A DNA stretch of 64,000 bases from Anisakis pegreffii (GCA_035041965.1 JAPYMA010002791.1:43589-107588), one strand, 5' to 3'; shown: positions 39,002 to 50,647, counted from the stretch's first letter. Notes: generated from the letters alone by a model not told the origin. Numbers and translations are program-made.

Positions 39002-39779
39002 AGTAGATTGTTGATATTGAGTGAGTGATATCGTTCAAATCATTCACCACCTAATCGATTCCTCACGATACTTTCCACTCACCGAGTTATTTACACAAAC
39101 GGATACCCCGTTACACAAACGTACAATGGTTCGTCTCTGTCCGAGGCTATCTTATATAATTATTAAGAAATTTCGTATGCAAATTGCATGAAAATTCATC
39201 ATCAGCATAGAACCGGTCAAAATGTAAATTTGTGAAGGTTTGCATAGTATGTTGGTATAACTTTGGATAAGTTAGCCGTTCGGAGAATTGCGCACAATTA
39301 ATACTTTGGTGAGTTGGTTAATTGTTGATGCGAGCATCTTATGAACTGTAGCTGAGAAAATTATTTGGCTTCAACCATACAATTATGCAAAATCATAACG
39401 TTTCGATTATAGCAGTGATAATTTTGAATATACTTTTCCGAAACTAATGAATTCTCTGGATCCGACAGTATCAAAACATTTGCGTGTTACTGACATGAGC
39501 AAAGCTAAGAACACAACTATTTTGGAGATGTTACTTATGGAAAATATAGATTCCGGAGGCATAATGAAATCGCTCAGCCATTTAACATCCGTCAGAAATT
39601 CAATTAGATGAAAATATGCAAAATCAGCCAGGAACATATATACTTCTCTGAAACATATGCCTAAATTTCCTCAGGGTATATTCTCAAGCTGAAAAATTTC
39701 ATTGCACTCACACTACTGCATTCGTACGAGCGACATCATTTTCAAACTATCTACAGAACGAAAGTTCTTCACATAACTG
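39002..39779. other. intergenic, no gene recognised
   Basis: Upstream of the Lys/Glu-repeat gene. It probably holds that gene's promoter, but no clear element or acceptor was seen near the ATG. Confidence 0.45.
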
Positions 39780-40790
39780 GATGGAGGTATGGCTATTTGC
39801 ATAAAGCTCAATCAGCAACAAGCGCAAAGGCGATTATTCATATACACTCTATTGCTAAAGATCAATTGTATACATTACTATAGCGGCATACGCGTTTCAA
39901 CCTTCAAGGCAAAGGTACTCTCAGGTTTGCACGATAACGTATGAATTTCTCTGCATCATTCGATAGCTGAGAATCTCTGCTTTCAGAATATTGTGCATTT
40001 TGCCGAGCAATAATGATTAGTTGAGGAGATGTAGCTATCTTTGCAATGCTACATAGGTAGCCATCTTCGAGCCTACCGTTCCCTCAAGTTTACGCGACAA
40101 CATATCAATCCAGCGTAAACTCTAAATTCAGAAAAACATATACTTAGCCGAGCGATTTTGCTTTTTTAAGGAGATGTAGCTATTTTTCTAAAGCCACCTC
40201 AATTGGCGCAGAGGCACTCATTCAAATATATTCTATCACTATAGATCAATTGTACACATTACTATAGCGCCATACGCGTTTCGACCTTCAAAGTACCAGT
40301 ACACTCAGGTTTGCCCGGTAACATATAAATTTCTTTGCAGCATTCGATTGCTCAGAATCTCTACTTTCAGAAAAACATATATCTTGCCGAGCAATAATGA
40401 CTAGTTGAGGATATATAGCTATTTTCTCAATGATATACGGTTTGCCATATTCGAGCCTACCGTACCCACAAGTTTGCCCGATAGCATGTGAGTATTTGTA
40501 CATCAATCGATCCAGCGAAATCTCTTAATTCAGAAAACATATATTTTGTGGAGCAGTTCTGCATTCTTGAGGAGATATGGCTATTTTCATAAAGCTCAGT
40601 CAGCAACAAGCGCAAGGACGATTATTCATGTACATTCTATCAATATAGATCAATTGTATACACTATAGCGCTGTACGCGTTTCGATTTCAAGGTACCCGT
40701 ACTCACAGGTTTGCCTGGTAAAATATGAATTTCTTTGCACCATTCGATTGCTCATCTCTACTCTCAGAATCTCTTCTTTCAGAATATGTC
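39780..40790. repeat. three diverged tandem copies of a repeat of about 390 bp
   Basis: Landmark GATCAATTGTA occurs at 39860, 40244 and 40648 (spacings 384 and 404). Each copy repeats the same order: a tract with AAGCTCA and CAGCAACAAGCGCAA, then the landmark, TACGCGTTTCGA, CTCAGGTTTGC, ATGAATTTCTTTGCA, and CATTCGATTGCTCAGAATCT. Copies 1 and 2 also contain GCCGAGCAATAATGA and TTCGAGCCTACCGT. The third copy is truncated near 40790. No long open frame or transposon protein is present. Confidence 0.85.
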
Positions 40791-41455
40791 ACAGTGGCTC
40801 TACCTTGATGTCCACAAGTCTATGGTGAAGGCACAACGCTCATCTCAGCCATGTCCCCATTGGAGATATCATTCAGCTCGTGTTTCTTTGAGTTTTACAA
40901 CCTACGCAGCTCCATTGTTGAATAGGCGGTGGAAGCTTTGACTCCTGATATTATACCTATTATCGCTTACGAACAACTAGAGTGATTTTAGTTGAAAGAA
41001 GGTAATGGTTCTAAGTAAACTAAATGACAAAATTGAGCTGATGTTTTTTTAATTGAATATTTTTGATACTGGTACAGATGCTATGCTCTCTTTGCTTTCT
41101 GAAGCACTGAATTTCGATCGCTGGACCTGTGAAGGAGTTGACTGCTTTCTCTTAATTGATTTCGGTGTTTTTCGGATGTGGACCTCTCGAGCAGTCATAG
41201 CACAGTAATGATATGGGCAACAAAATTAGCTGTTTACCATAAGAATTCAAACAGAGATCAAATGCAAAGCTGGACAGTCGTTAGAGAAACAAGCAGAGGA
41301 GAGTGAGCGATTGTTTGGTCTTGATGTAAGTAGCCGTTTTTATATAGCCAAAGAAACAACTGAATAAACCGAAATTCGAGTTTTCTCGAGTGCTAAACCG
41401 TTCATTTGTTTGTCCACTGAACGCAAAAAGCATCGGACCAGTTGAGCAATCGGCC

Positions 41456-41463
41456 TATAAAAG
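41456..41463 (+). promoter_or_regulatory. candidate TATA box
   Basis: TATAAAAG lies 40 nt before the putative spliced-leader acceptor and 57 nt before the ATG of the Cys-rich secreted protein gene. Confidence 0.55.
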
Positions 41464-41502
41464 CAGTGTCCATTCTAACTCGAACACATCTCATTTCATT
41501 GC

Positions 41503-41504
41503 AG
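41503..41504 (+). other. probable spliced-leader acceptor of the Cys-rich protein gene
   Basis: TTTCATTGCAG leaves an 8-nt leader CTATCGAT before the ATG at 41513. The TATA-like box just upstream makes an ordinary first-intron acceptor unlikely. Confidence 0.6.
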
Positions 41505-41512
41505 CTATCGAT

Positions 41513-42768
41513 ATGAATCACTGGTTCACTTTCGAATACGTTCTCATCACTTTATATTGTGCTTCACTTGCACAGGTTATTGCTCAGTACCTATTATGAT
41601 ATCATTTATGTCCTTCGAGATGTTATAAAGTTATTTCTGCGCATGATTTTCAACTGAAGTCGGATGTCTTTGTTGAAGATGGCATTAAATTTTAAAGATA
41701 TGAACGCTTTAGCCAGTTTTGACCATTTTAGCAGCAATCAACGCTATGCATGAACCAGTGTGCACAAAACTGCTTACAAAGTGGGATCCAGCGATGTCAC
41801 CAAAGCTGTCAGCAGTCATGGTTTGTTTCGCTTGTCATTTACATATCCATTTGCATCGGTAATACAGAACATACGTTGCTGATGCTGCAATGAGCACGTT
41901 TATTTGCAGTGGTCAGTCAACAGGCGTGCAGACTGTATCTGGTTCGTTCAATCCTCCACGAACGTTCTTACCCCTCGGAGGACCAGGTCCAGCTTTAACA
42001 TCCTCACTTTCACCATCACCGTCATTAACATACGGGCCAATCAGTGGGGGAAACGGACCGATATATCTGATGCCAGGGAAACCGTACAATCCGAACATGC
42101 GAATAAGCGGAAATAGGTTTATTCCATCAATTCAACGCTATCCTCAAGATGGAATGATAGGCGGATCAAACAATATGAGGAATAGTATTTGTACTGAAGT
42201 ATGCATGCCATCGTGCACATCGCAATGCATTGCCAGTTCACCGATCGTGCCTGCAGTCAACGAGCGCCCTGGAACGATCATTATGGGTGGACCGGGTCCA
42301 GTTCTTCCTCAAGGAGCAATCCCAACTCAAGGTGGACCAGGTCTGGTTATTCCACAGGGAGCGTTCCCACTCCAGGGTACAACAGGTTTTAATATCCCAT
42401 CGGGAACATTCCCACCCCAAGGTACACCAGGTCTGGTTATTCCACAAGGAATAATCCCACTTCAAAGTGGATCAAGTCCGGCTATCCCGCAGGGAACTGG
42501 TCCTATTCAAGGAGGACCAGGTGTGATTATAGAACCAGGTGTTATTCCAACCCAATCTAGCGGTGGTCAGCCCAGTTTCACGCCATATGGTCAACCAGGC
42601 TCAATCACTTCTCTTAATCCATTCCCCCAATTCGTTCCTTCCGAAATGCCAAACCAGCCATATGTAACACAATGTGTCCCATCTAAAACTCACATTCAAT
42701 GTGTTTGCCCCAAAAATTATATCGTTTGCTCAAATAATAATCAGTTGAATCAATGCTGTCGTAGATAA
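41513..42768 (+). CDS. secreted Cys-x3-Cys / Pro-Gly repeat protein (3 exons, 336 aa)
   Basis: Exons 41513-41575, 41732-41820 and 41910-42768 join in phase 0 and 2. Exon 1 is a signal peptide (about 20 residues, ending ASLA). Exon 2 encodes a cysteine module, CMNQCAQNC and RCHQSCQQSC, and exon 3 another, CTEVCMPSCTSQC. Regular Cys-x3-Cys spacing matches the C_tripleX-type repeat described mainly in nematodes, function unknown. A Pro/Gly/Ser-rich region and six 15-residue repeats (like GGPGLVIPQGAFPLQ) follow. The C-terminus is again Cys-rich (QCVCPKNYIVC, QCCRR). This architecture suggests an extracellular structural or eggshell/cuticle-associated protein; that role is inference. The largest continuous frame would suggest a start at 41890, but that ATG lies in the intron before the exon 3 acceptor. 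The upstream signal-peptide and cysteine exons make better sense. Confidence 0.85.
42289..42558 (+). repeat. six 45-bp tandem coding repeats
   Basis: Six units of 45 bp encode 15-residue repeats with the core IPQG.xP.Q in the Cys-rich secreted protein. Units 4 and 5 are the most diverged. Confidence 0.8.
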
Positions 42769-42868
42769 GTGAGCAAAAGAGCAATATCTACAATCACTTT
42801 TTGTAGCGTTTTATCCAATCCTATTCTATTTTGTTGTATATATTTACGTGATTCTGATTCGATAGTGC

Positions 42869-42874
42869 AATAAA
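42869..42874 (+). terminator. AATAAA polyadenylation signal of the Cys-rich protein gene
   Basis: Canonical hexamer 100 nt after the stop codon at 42768. Confidence 0.65.
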
Positions 42875-44666
42875 ATGGATTTCTGTTTCTATCGCATCGA
42901 TTCCAACATTTGACGTACACGCGAATGACTGAATGATTTTTCAAAAGAATTCCAGGGCATTGAATACAAGTAACAGTGATCCTATGAATCGCAAGTATCC
43001 ATGCTCTTGTCCTGAATTGTCCCACAGCGATGACTAGGCACAAGGTGAACCAGGGTCCCGTTTCCATATTCCTCTAGCGAACTGAAGATAAATATTTTAT
43101 CTTTTTAACGCTCAGCCAACAGTGATGAAATTTTTATCAAATTCGGTTCGCACAATCAACTGAACATGTCTGGTAAGGATGGATGCTGACGAGCACGTGA
43201 GCAAAATGTGAGCATGAATTGTGGCTTAGCAACCAAAAATACACTTTTGCAGTAGGCACTAAGCGAACAGATCTCAGTAAGCTCGTGAGAGTGAGTATAA
43301 GAAGCTTAAAACAGTCTGCTTGAATCATCAGCCGTAAGTGAACGGTGTCTTTTTTCAAATATCCCTCGTCACTGTTATGTGAACGATTCCACCAAATCCA
43401 CGCTTCTGCCGGAATGTGAGGAACATCAGTTTCGAACGTTCGCTATGCCCTCAACTTTGCTACACAAAACGTGAGCTCTTTACATCATCCGATTCAGAAT
43501 GCTGTCAAGTATCAGAGAATTAAATACTTTGATGATTGATAACGCACAGTTTTACAAATACATTTATATTCCCAACAGAATGTCGTCCAGCTGAGCGACT
43601 GTATTAGATCGGCAGTACCATAGGAATATCCGTAGCGTCATTTTCAAACATTTCGAGGAGAAAAATATTGTTGAAAAAGAATTTTCTCGAGACAGAAGCG
43701 TCAAACTTCGAGACCGACAGAGGTTGGGACGACGTCTGTCGATGTAAGCCTGTGTATGCAATTTGTGCGATTGAGTTTATCGATGTATCAAAAGTAATGA
43801 ACAGCAATTGAAATTGTTAACAGTTAGCACAGTGATCAATGATACACACATCTATCACAGATGAGCAAAATTAATTACACAATGAAACACTTAAATCTAT
43901 CGTTTATCACGTAGCAGAAACTTTTAATTGCTTTTTTATCGCAATATAAGCAATTCCTTCACATATACTTCATTTCAACTCGACTCGTGAATAATATCAC
44001 CTGTATATTTCGAAGCGGAATCGCTCATGATGAGCGGGTTTTGTATGATGTCTTGTCAAAAAATAAGCGTTAAGGACTCAAGAAATCTCATAAAAGGCTA
44101 CCTTAATTGTGCAGTGAACAACTGAAGATCTCTAAAAGTTGAATGTAATATTTCAACATATTACATTTGTTGCATTTTATTATTTTAATCATGGTAGCCT
44201 TTATATATTGACAGAACATGTAACTAATCTATTGATTGAATTCGTATTAGAATGACAGACATAATCCAATATATTGTGAGCTCTGTGTGATCATGGGGAT
44301 GTACACAAATCAATGGAATCGTTTAAATGTATCGCAAATGTTGCTGCTATCACTGGCTTAAATGAAATTTCACAATATTCTTACGCAATTTTTCCTTGCG
44401 CACTTGATGCTTTGCTGAGTTGCAGTCATTGAATTGACACAAATTTGACTGGGAAATACTGCATGAAAGTGCATGATCCAACATTGGACTTGAAAAATAT
44501 TAACAGTCATACGTTTGACATTAAGTGCGCCAGATTACCGTTCAGTCCAATTTCTTTTCAATCCATTTGATTGCATATGTAATATGCTCGATGCAAATTC
44601 GCACCAGCAACTTCGCATTTTTCGTTCATTTTTCATCTTGATTCAAAATATTCATGTGAATTGTTC
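42875..44666. other. intergenic, no gene recognised
   Basis: AT-rich gap between two genes on the same strand. Short open frames only; nothing recognised on either strand. Confidence 0.5.
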
Positions 44667-44668
44667 AG
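44667..44668 (+). other. probable spliced-leader acceptor of the phosphodiesterase gene
   Basis: TTGTTCAG ends here, leaving GTGCGAG before the ATG at 44676. Confidence 0.5.
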
Positions 44669-44675
44669 GTGCGAG

Positions 44676-47600
44676 ATGCTCCATCAGATTCTATTTTCGG
44701 TTTTGATCCTGTGCACGACATTCAGAATCACATCTGCGTCTCAGTTTCTTCAACTCACCGATTTGCACTACGATAAAGATTATTCATCTCAGTTTGGTAG
44801 TCGTTCGAATAAGTGTCATAACGCAACTAAACCCTCTGACCTACCGAAGAAACGCCTCGGGCAATTTGGTGACTATGCTTGTGACGCGCCGAAGGTATGT
44901 TTGAAGAATTGCTTTTTTTGTTCCTTTTCTCAAATATCGGTGAATTTTCTTATGAAAAATGCCTTGTGTCTTATATTTAATCCTCTTTTTAATTGTATTT
45001 TTATCATCCAAACATGTTACCTAAATGGTGGCTTCTTATGCTCCGAGCAGCAGTTCTCGTGAACCACTGTAGTGCTCCGAGCTGGCGATTGAATTGTCAC
45101 AGATTACTTAGATTGGCTAGATGATATGCTGTCACGGATAGCGAACAATTAGTTCGAGTTCAGATTCCACGGAATATTCCCTCTCCTTTTCATCGTACAA
45201 AACACTACTTTCATGCATCATCATCAGATGATATGCTGAAATTGAAACAGATGGATATCTTGCACTGCACGAATCGTTATTTAAATGCAACAATATTATT
45301 GTTCCTTTTGCAACCGCACTATCCGTCTTTAGTACGAGTCGATCTGTTGCTGAATTTTTTGTTAAATTATCCAAAAATCAATCACTTTTTTTGCAGAGTT
45401 TAATAAGGAACGCTTTGAACGCCGCTTACGAGATACTCCCCAATCCAGATTTTATTTTTTGGACTGGTGATAGTATACCGCATATCGATAACTATGACGA
45501 AACATGTAAGTGCATAACGTTGATCTTTCCGAATTGATAGATCAAATTTAGTATTTTTGAATCGTCTTACAGTATGAATACAGCGGTATGAAAGATGTAG
45601 ACTTCCCTCAACACCTACAAGCTCAATAATGGACTCAATCGCCGTGAATGAATCGCATAGTAAATGCATGGATTTTTTTTCTGTCGGAAACGTATTACCA
45701 TTTACGTCTATTGGCTGGCCGGGAGCAGATGGAGTTATCCGTAGTAAAACATCACATTTCTGTTCTTCAATTAACAGTTCTCAAGCTCTTACGCTTCTTG
45801 CCCTCCACTGGCCGTATGGTAGACGACCACCTTCCCATTCAAATGACCCACGTTATCGCAGTTTTCCTATCACTTCATAGTGATGAACCAGTAAAATTAT
45901 TCTACTTATCAGGAGTTCTCTGCCAATAATTCGTCAGTGTTATCGAAGGAGTCAATGTGTTTTCGAACTTTTTCATCCAACGAATTTTTTGAAAACATTA
46001 TTGGACAGTTGTGGAACAATTAGGGAAAAAATCAATCAGCAACGATTTGCCGAGCTCCTTACTTCCCACTATCCTTTCCATACGGGAATCACCGAAATAC
46101 TGTTCCATATGATTTCAGATGTATATCGCTCATTGCTAACAGTCACTTCAATGATCAAAGCAAAATTTCCAAACGTGAGAGTATTACCGTTATTCGGTAA
46201 TCGCGATTATGCACCTGCAAACGCATTTCCAGATCATAATTGTCTGTTGTACGAAAGGATATTTAATTTATGGAAAAGGTGGATTGGAACTGCTAATCGG
46301 GTAAGAAATTGCTGTTCGTATCCCGAATGAGAAATATTCAGGGGCCCTTTGAAGCACGCGAATCACCCTGCAATTTTATCATTATTTTCAGCTCAGAATT
46401 TGGGCTTACCCCCTCCCCTCTTGCCTCTTTGCTATCCCATAGCTATAAGTCTATAAGCAGACCTTAATGATCAGACAATTCATTAGTTATCGATGCCGAT
46501 GTGATGGTGTTCCATCTCATCGACATCAATTTATATGATCAGATGTATCATTCTTCTGCTGCCAAACTGTTATTTTTCTGCAGCATACGTTCCTGAAAGG
46601 TGGCTATTACAAGTATGTTCTGGGTAACAAAGTTGTTGTATTGGCGTTGAACACCAATCTTTACTATCGTCTTAATCGTGCAATTCCGAGGTTTAAAAAT
46701 CCAGATGACCCGGCAGATCAATTCCAGTTCATGATCGATACTCTGAACGATGCACGCGCTAAGCAGCTTTTCGTTCATGTTATCGCGCATATTGCTCCTG
46801 GAGGTAACGAGTTGGTATTCTGATATCATATTCTGAAGAAATCATGAGCATAGTTCTAAAATATGGTTTTTCGGATGCAACTTCGTAAAAAGTTTTTTCG
46901 AAGTTGCATACGAACAAAAGTTTTTTAAGACAGTCATGAATGAAGCTGTTCGAGGCATGTATTTCAATCGCACGCTCTTAGAAAATTTGTAGTAAGGCAT
47001 TTAATAATTCTAGCAACAAATTATCGATTATGCTACGCGAGTTTTAAAATTATGCACCAGGTGTATTCTGTTTTGTAGTATTCGAACGTACACCAAATTT
47101 CAAGTGGATGGTACCAAAATATAACCAGCGATTCATCGACATTACGATAGAGTATGCAGACACGATCAAGTGGATGATTTTTGGACATCATCATACGGAT
47201 ACGTTCCATATTGTGAAGGTTTCTCTTCCATCACATGAATATATCAACTGATGCGAGCGATCTCAATTTCAGTGATTGTGTAGCGTTCGAATATTGAAAT
47301 TTCCGTCGAAATATCTTGTTTTTCAGGATCCTAAAACTCATCATGTGGCTCAAGTTTACCTGATGGCACCAGCCGTAGCGCCGTGGTTCAGTTCGCTTGA
47401 GGGCACTACCTCTAACAATCCAGCGTTCAGAATTTACGAGTACGACGAGACAACCCAGCGATTGATAGATGCAAAGTATGTCTACCAGAACAACTACCAG
47501 CCTTTTCTTTTAATGCAAAATTAATGAATGTGAATAGCTTCAGCTTCAAGCGATTCGGTATATAGGTTGCGAAACACCATCTGTCACCTCAAACCTGTGA

Positions 47601-48663
47601 AAAAAAGTGAAAAATGAAGTCAGTGGTTCAGTAGGATCTGACTATAACTTCAGCGCCATATTTTTGATTTGAATAATTACAGGACCTATTCTGTGAACTT
47701 GACCAAACTGAACAGATTCTCTTATAATCGGTCGATATGGGAGTTAGAATACTCGATGGCGCAAACGTATCAAATAAGTTAGTAAAGATTTCAGTTTTAC
47801 AATGAACCAAGCAGTTTGTCAGTGCTCTACCTTGATGTCTTTAACTATAATGATTCATTGAGATGAATGTATCCAGAATGCTGATGATAACTAATGAGTC
47901 CACGGGCAATCTAATCACATCCTTTGATATCGTTGAAAATTGATCGCTCTCAAGTGAAGCTCAGTTATGTTGTCGTTTATAATCTATGGAATAGTTACTC
48001 AGAAATGCATCCGAAACAATTCGCACTGCTTGCAGATGGTATAACCCCAGAGACAATGCATGGTGTCTTGAACAAGCTGAAGAGAGGAGGTGATGCTTTG
48101 AAGAATTATATAGAGTATAATTCAGTCCGTTGGAACGTCTCGATTCCTGAAGGAAAACTCCTGTATGTTTCCAGCATCTCTCTAACGAAGATCCAAATGG
48201 AATAACCTCTAGAATTGAAAGAGACAAGAACACACTGTCAAGTTTAACAGTAAATGTAAAGAAGGAAAGCAGAAGCGATATTGACAATAATGTTTCCGAC
48301 GACTTTTGCACGAAAATATAATGTTCAAATGTAGAAGAGTATTTGTGGATTATTCATTCACTGATATTACTAACTATAACGATCAAGGCATCGAGCAGTA
48401 ATCTGACCTGTTCTCTAAAATTGTAAATTCGAGAACAGTTATTCAGTCAGTGTGTTCTACTAGCCAGATGTGTATTGTTGCACTTCAGGAAAGCCCAATT
48501 GTGTTCCATCGAATATCCAAATTTTACTGGCTATGACCGATGCACGACGAGCTCCAGGCTTCCTTCAAAATCACAAGGTTTCATTGGTGTTCATTCATTG
48601 GTGGTTCATAAGAGCCAATTTCCGAATAAAAAACTCTTTATCTATGAAGATTCCTGGATGTAA
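44676..48663 (+). CDS. acid-sphingomyelinase-like (SMPDL3-type) secreted phosphodiesterase, GNH motif altered (9 exons, 489 aa)
   Basis: Exons 44676-44894, 45397-45505, 46119-46300, 46584-46803, 47079-47218, 47327-47475, 47683-47777, 48003-48162 and 48468-48663 join in phase. A signal peptide (residues 1-21) precedes the metallophosphoesterase domain. Visible motifs: D29-x-H31 in FLQLTDLHYD, D98 in FIFWTGDS, N137 in FGNRDY, NTNLYY (193-198), H239 in VIAHIAPG, and H280/H282 in FGHHHTD. The C-terminal part keeps the family blocks NLTKLNRF, WELEYSMAQTY and a Cys-rich end (CSIEYPNFTGYDRC). The lack of a saposin domain and the GDS and NTNLYY blocks fit SMPDL3 better than true acid sphingomyelinase. 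Family members hydrolyse phosphodiester or nucleotide substrates outside cells or in lysosomes, using two metal ions. The catalytic His of GNH(D/E) is Arg138 here (codon CGC), so activity may be reduced or lost. The last exon is the least certain: its acceptor could also be at 48488. It ends within a region tandemly duplicated downstream. Confidence 0.85.
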
Positions 48664-49350
48664 GCTCAGATGCCTGATGGGTTAAGTCAACATGTGGATT
48701 GCAGGCATAACAAGAGGATCGACTAGTCGGTCAAAGTGGAGAAGGCCATCGTCACAATCATCCGGTAGAACGAGGACGAAACGATCTGTTTCGAAACGTT
48801 ACTATCATTATTCTAGTGGTGCTGCACATCAACCCAAATTCACTCATTTACCCATTGCTGTGTTCTCTCTTATGAAAATCAACTCTTTCATCAATGAACA
48901 CTTCTGCAGCTGTGTTCAGATTCCTGCTGGTTAATTCAAGATATGGATTGCAGGTACAACAACAGGATGGACTATATGGTCAAATTGGGGAAGTTCATGG
49001 TCTGAATCATTTGATAGTGCATAGATGACCACAACTGTTCCGACCGCAACCAGTGATTCTGCGTACTCACTTGTTTATCGCTTTGTTCTCCCTTATGAAG
49101 ATCAGCTCTTTATTCATGAAGACTCCCTCCTGCAAATATGTTCAGATTCCGGATAATTAAGTCAAGATGTGGATTGCAGGTACAACAACAGTATTGACTG
49201 GAATGGTCAACGTAGGAATGTCTATCGCCACAATCGTTTGATAGGACGAGGAGGAAGCGAACTGTTACGAAACGTTACTATATCATCATTCGAGTGGTGC
49301 TGTACATCCAACCAAGTCTACTCACTTACTCATTGCTCTGTTCTCTTTTA
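48600..49350 (+). pseudogene. decayed tandem duplications of the gene's 3' end with thrombospondin-1-like exons
   Basis: Three related segments follow the phosphodiesterase, anchored by TGGATTGCAG at 48695, 48944 and 49170 (spacings 249 and 226). Each has a stretch like the end of the last exon (CTCTTTAT.CATGAAGA.TCC), a spacer, the TTGCAG acceptor and an exon-like segment. Copy 2 reads TTTGWTIWSNWGSSWSES before a stop and copy 1 reads SSQSSGRTRTKR. Together they suggest a W-x-x-W-x-x-W...GRTRTR thrombospondin type-1 module. All three frames are broken, so these look like relics. A low-probability alternative is that copy 2 is a live terminal exon of an isoform. Confidence 0.55.
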
Positions 49351-49899
49351 TGAAAATTAACGTTTGATAAAAATATGTGAATGCATTTCTTTTTGGTTTT
49401 TACGAAATTTATAAAATTGTACGTTTCGTTAAAAACATCATAAAACAACCGAACTGCAGTTGTTTTCGTGTGTTTATTCAAAGGTGCTGTCGATGTCATT
49501 CTGTACGCATGATCTATGGTTGTTCATTAATTCCAGTTGCTGTGCTAATGATCAGTTGCAGGGAAACAATGAGATAACTCGAAAGAGGCGCATATATTAA
49601 GGTAGAGACTAAGAAAGGCAAAGATTGCAACTGTTTTCATAAGAATCAAACTTATTGGCAAGCGCCAACGCAAGGTAGGAAGGGCATATCTTGATGGAGC
49701 GAAAGGAACTGGTTCAAAAGAAATCACATTCCGTAGATGCTTCATGTTGAGTGATTCACATTTGGTTTTCACCGTCTTTTTTCTGTAGGTACTGTTACCA
49801 TCGTTGAATCTGGATGAATCTGGAAGAAGCCATGCAGTTTAATTTTCATATTGTCAGTAAGTTTCGTTTCAACAGCGATCTTAGCAGCGAATAGAGGAA
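49351..49899. other. intergenic, no gene recognised
   Basis: Between the decayed exons and the tRNA-Val unit. Nothing recognised. Confidence 0.5.
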
Positions 49900-49964
49900 A
49901 GTATGGATTCATCCTCCAATGGCCAGTGGATGCTGTCATCTGGAGGGGCTTCAGCTCATAAGAG

Positions 49965-50037
49965 GGTCTCGTGGTGTCGCGGTTATCACATTTGTCTAAC
50001 ACACAGAAGGTCGGCGGTTCGAGCCCGCCCGAGATCA
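49965..50037 (+). tRNA. tRNA-Val(AAC)
   Basis: 73 nt fold into a full cloverleaf. The acceptor is GGTCTCG/CGAGATC (one G-U pair) with discriminator A. The anticodon stem is TTTGT/ACAGA with loop CTAACAC, giving anticodon AAC. The T arm is GGCGG-TTCGAGC-CCGCC. The B box GGTTCGAGCCC is intact. No CCA is encoded. Confidence 0.93.
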
Positions 50038-50072
50038 AACATTTTATTGCTTCTTAGCAGCGAAGCGAGGAA

Positions 50073-50150
50073 AGCGTGGATTCATCCTCCAATGACCAAT
50101 AGATGCTGTCATCTGCAGGGTTTTCAGTTCCTAAGGGGATCTCGTGGTAA
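50073..50150 (+). pseudogene. truncated duplicate of the tRNA-Val unit
   Basis: The roughly 65 bp before the tRNA-Val gene (from GGATTCATCCTCCAATG at about 49903) recur here about 173 bp downstream. The copy runs into GGATCTCGTGGT, the first bases of the tRNA, and then loses similarity. Confidence 0.75.
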
Positions 50151-50575
50151 CTGCTGCTGTTATACCGTGAAAGAAGAGGTGGTGTGAAATGGTGATGCCG
50201 ATGGGAATTTCTGTATTGATGAACAACGATTTATAATTATGAGCAGGTAGCCATCGTTGTTGAAGGTTACCACGTAGGGAGTGAATACTACGGGATTGCG
50301 GGTGGTTCGTGTTTTATTATAAACAGGTTGGGAGAAGAATGAGTAAGAGGATGCGGGCAATACATATTCAAAGGTAATTGGTGGAGTGGTCAATCGTGTG
50401 AGGGGAGATGTGATGTGGTTTGCAGTGTTTCGTTAATGATAGTGTTAATGTGCAAAAAGTGGATAAATATAACATGTAGAAGGAATGTAGTACTGTGCGA
50501 ATGTCTAACATGTTTATTTCAGATTATGAAATAATAGTGTTGGTGGTAGATAATAATTATCGTACTTTCTCAAGA
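50151..50575. other. spacer between tRNA-Val remnant and the tRNA-Ala array
   Basis: No gene recognised. The last 15 bases before unit 1 (CGTACTTTCTCAAGA) resemble the array's 5' flank CGTATGTTCTCAAGC, so the array edge lies near 50561. Confidence 0.6.
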
Positions 50576-50647
50576 GGGGATATAGATCAGGGGTAGAGCG
50601 CTCCCTCCGCATGGGAGAGGTCTGGGGTTCAATTCCCCATATCTCCA
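50576..50647 (+). tRNA. tRNA-Ala(CGC), unit 1, degenerate
   Basis: Left-edge unit. C replaces U33, the D stem reads GATC and the T loop TTCAATT. Flank G. Confidence 0.6.

Noticed and set aside
41890..41909. Start of the Cys-rich protein at the in-frame ATG at 41890
   Set aside because: It lies in intron sequence before a good TTTATTTGCAG acceptor, and would lack the signal peptide and first cysteine module that two upstream exons supply in phase.
45629..45929. Open frames inside intron 2 of the phosphodiesterase
   Set aside because: No family similarity. Exons 2 and 3 join in phase across this interval and restore the conserved order of motifs.
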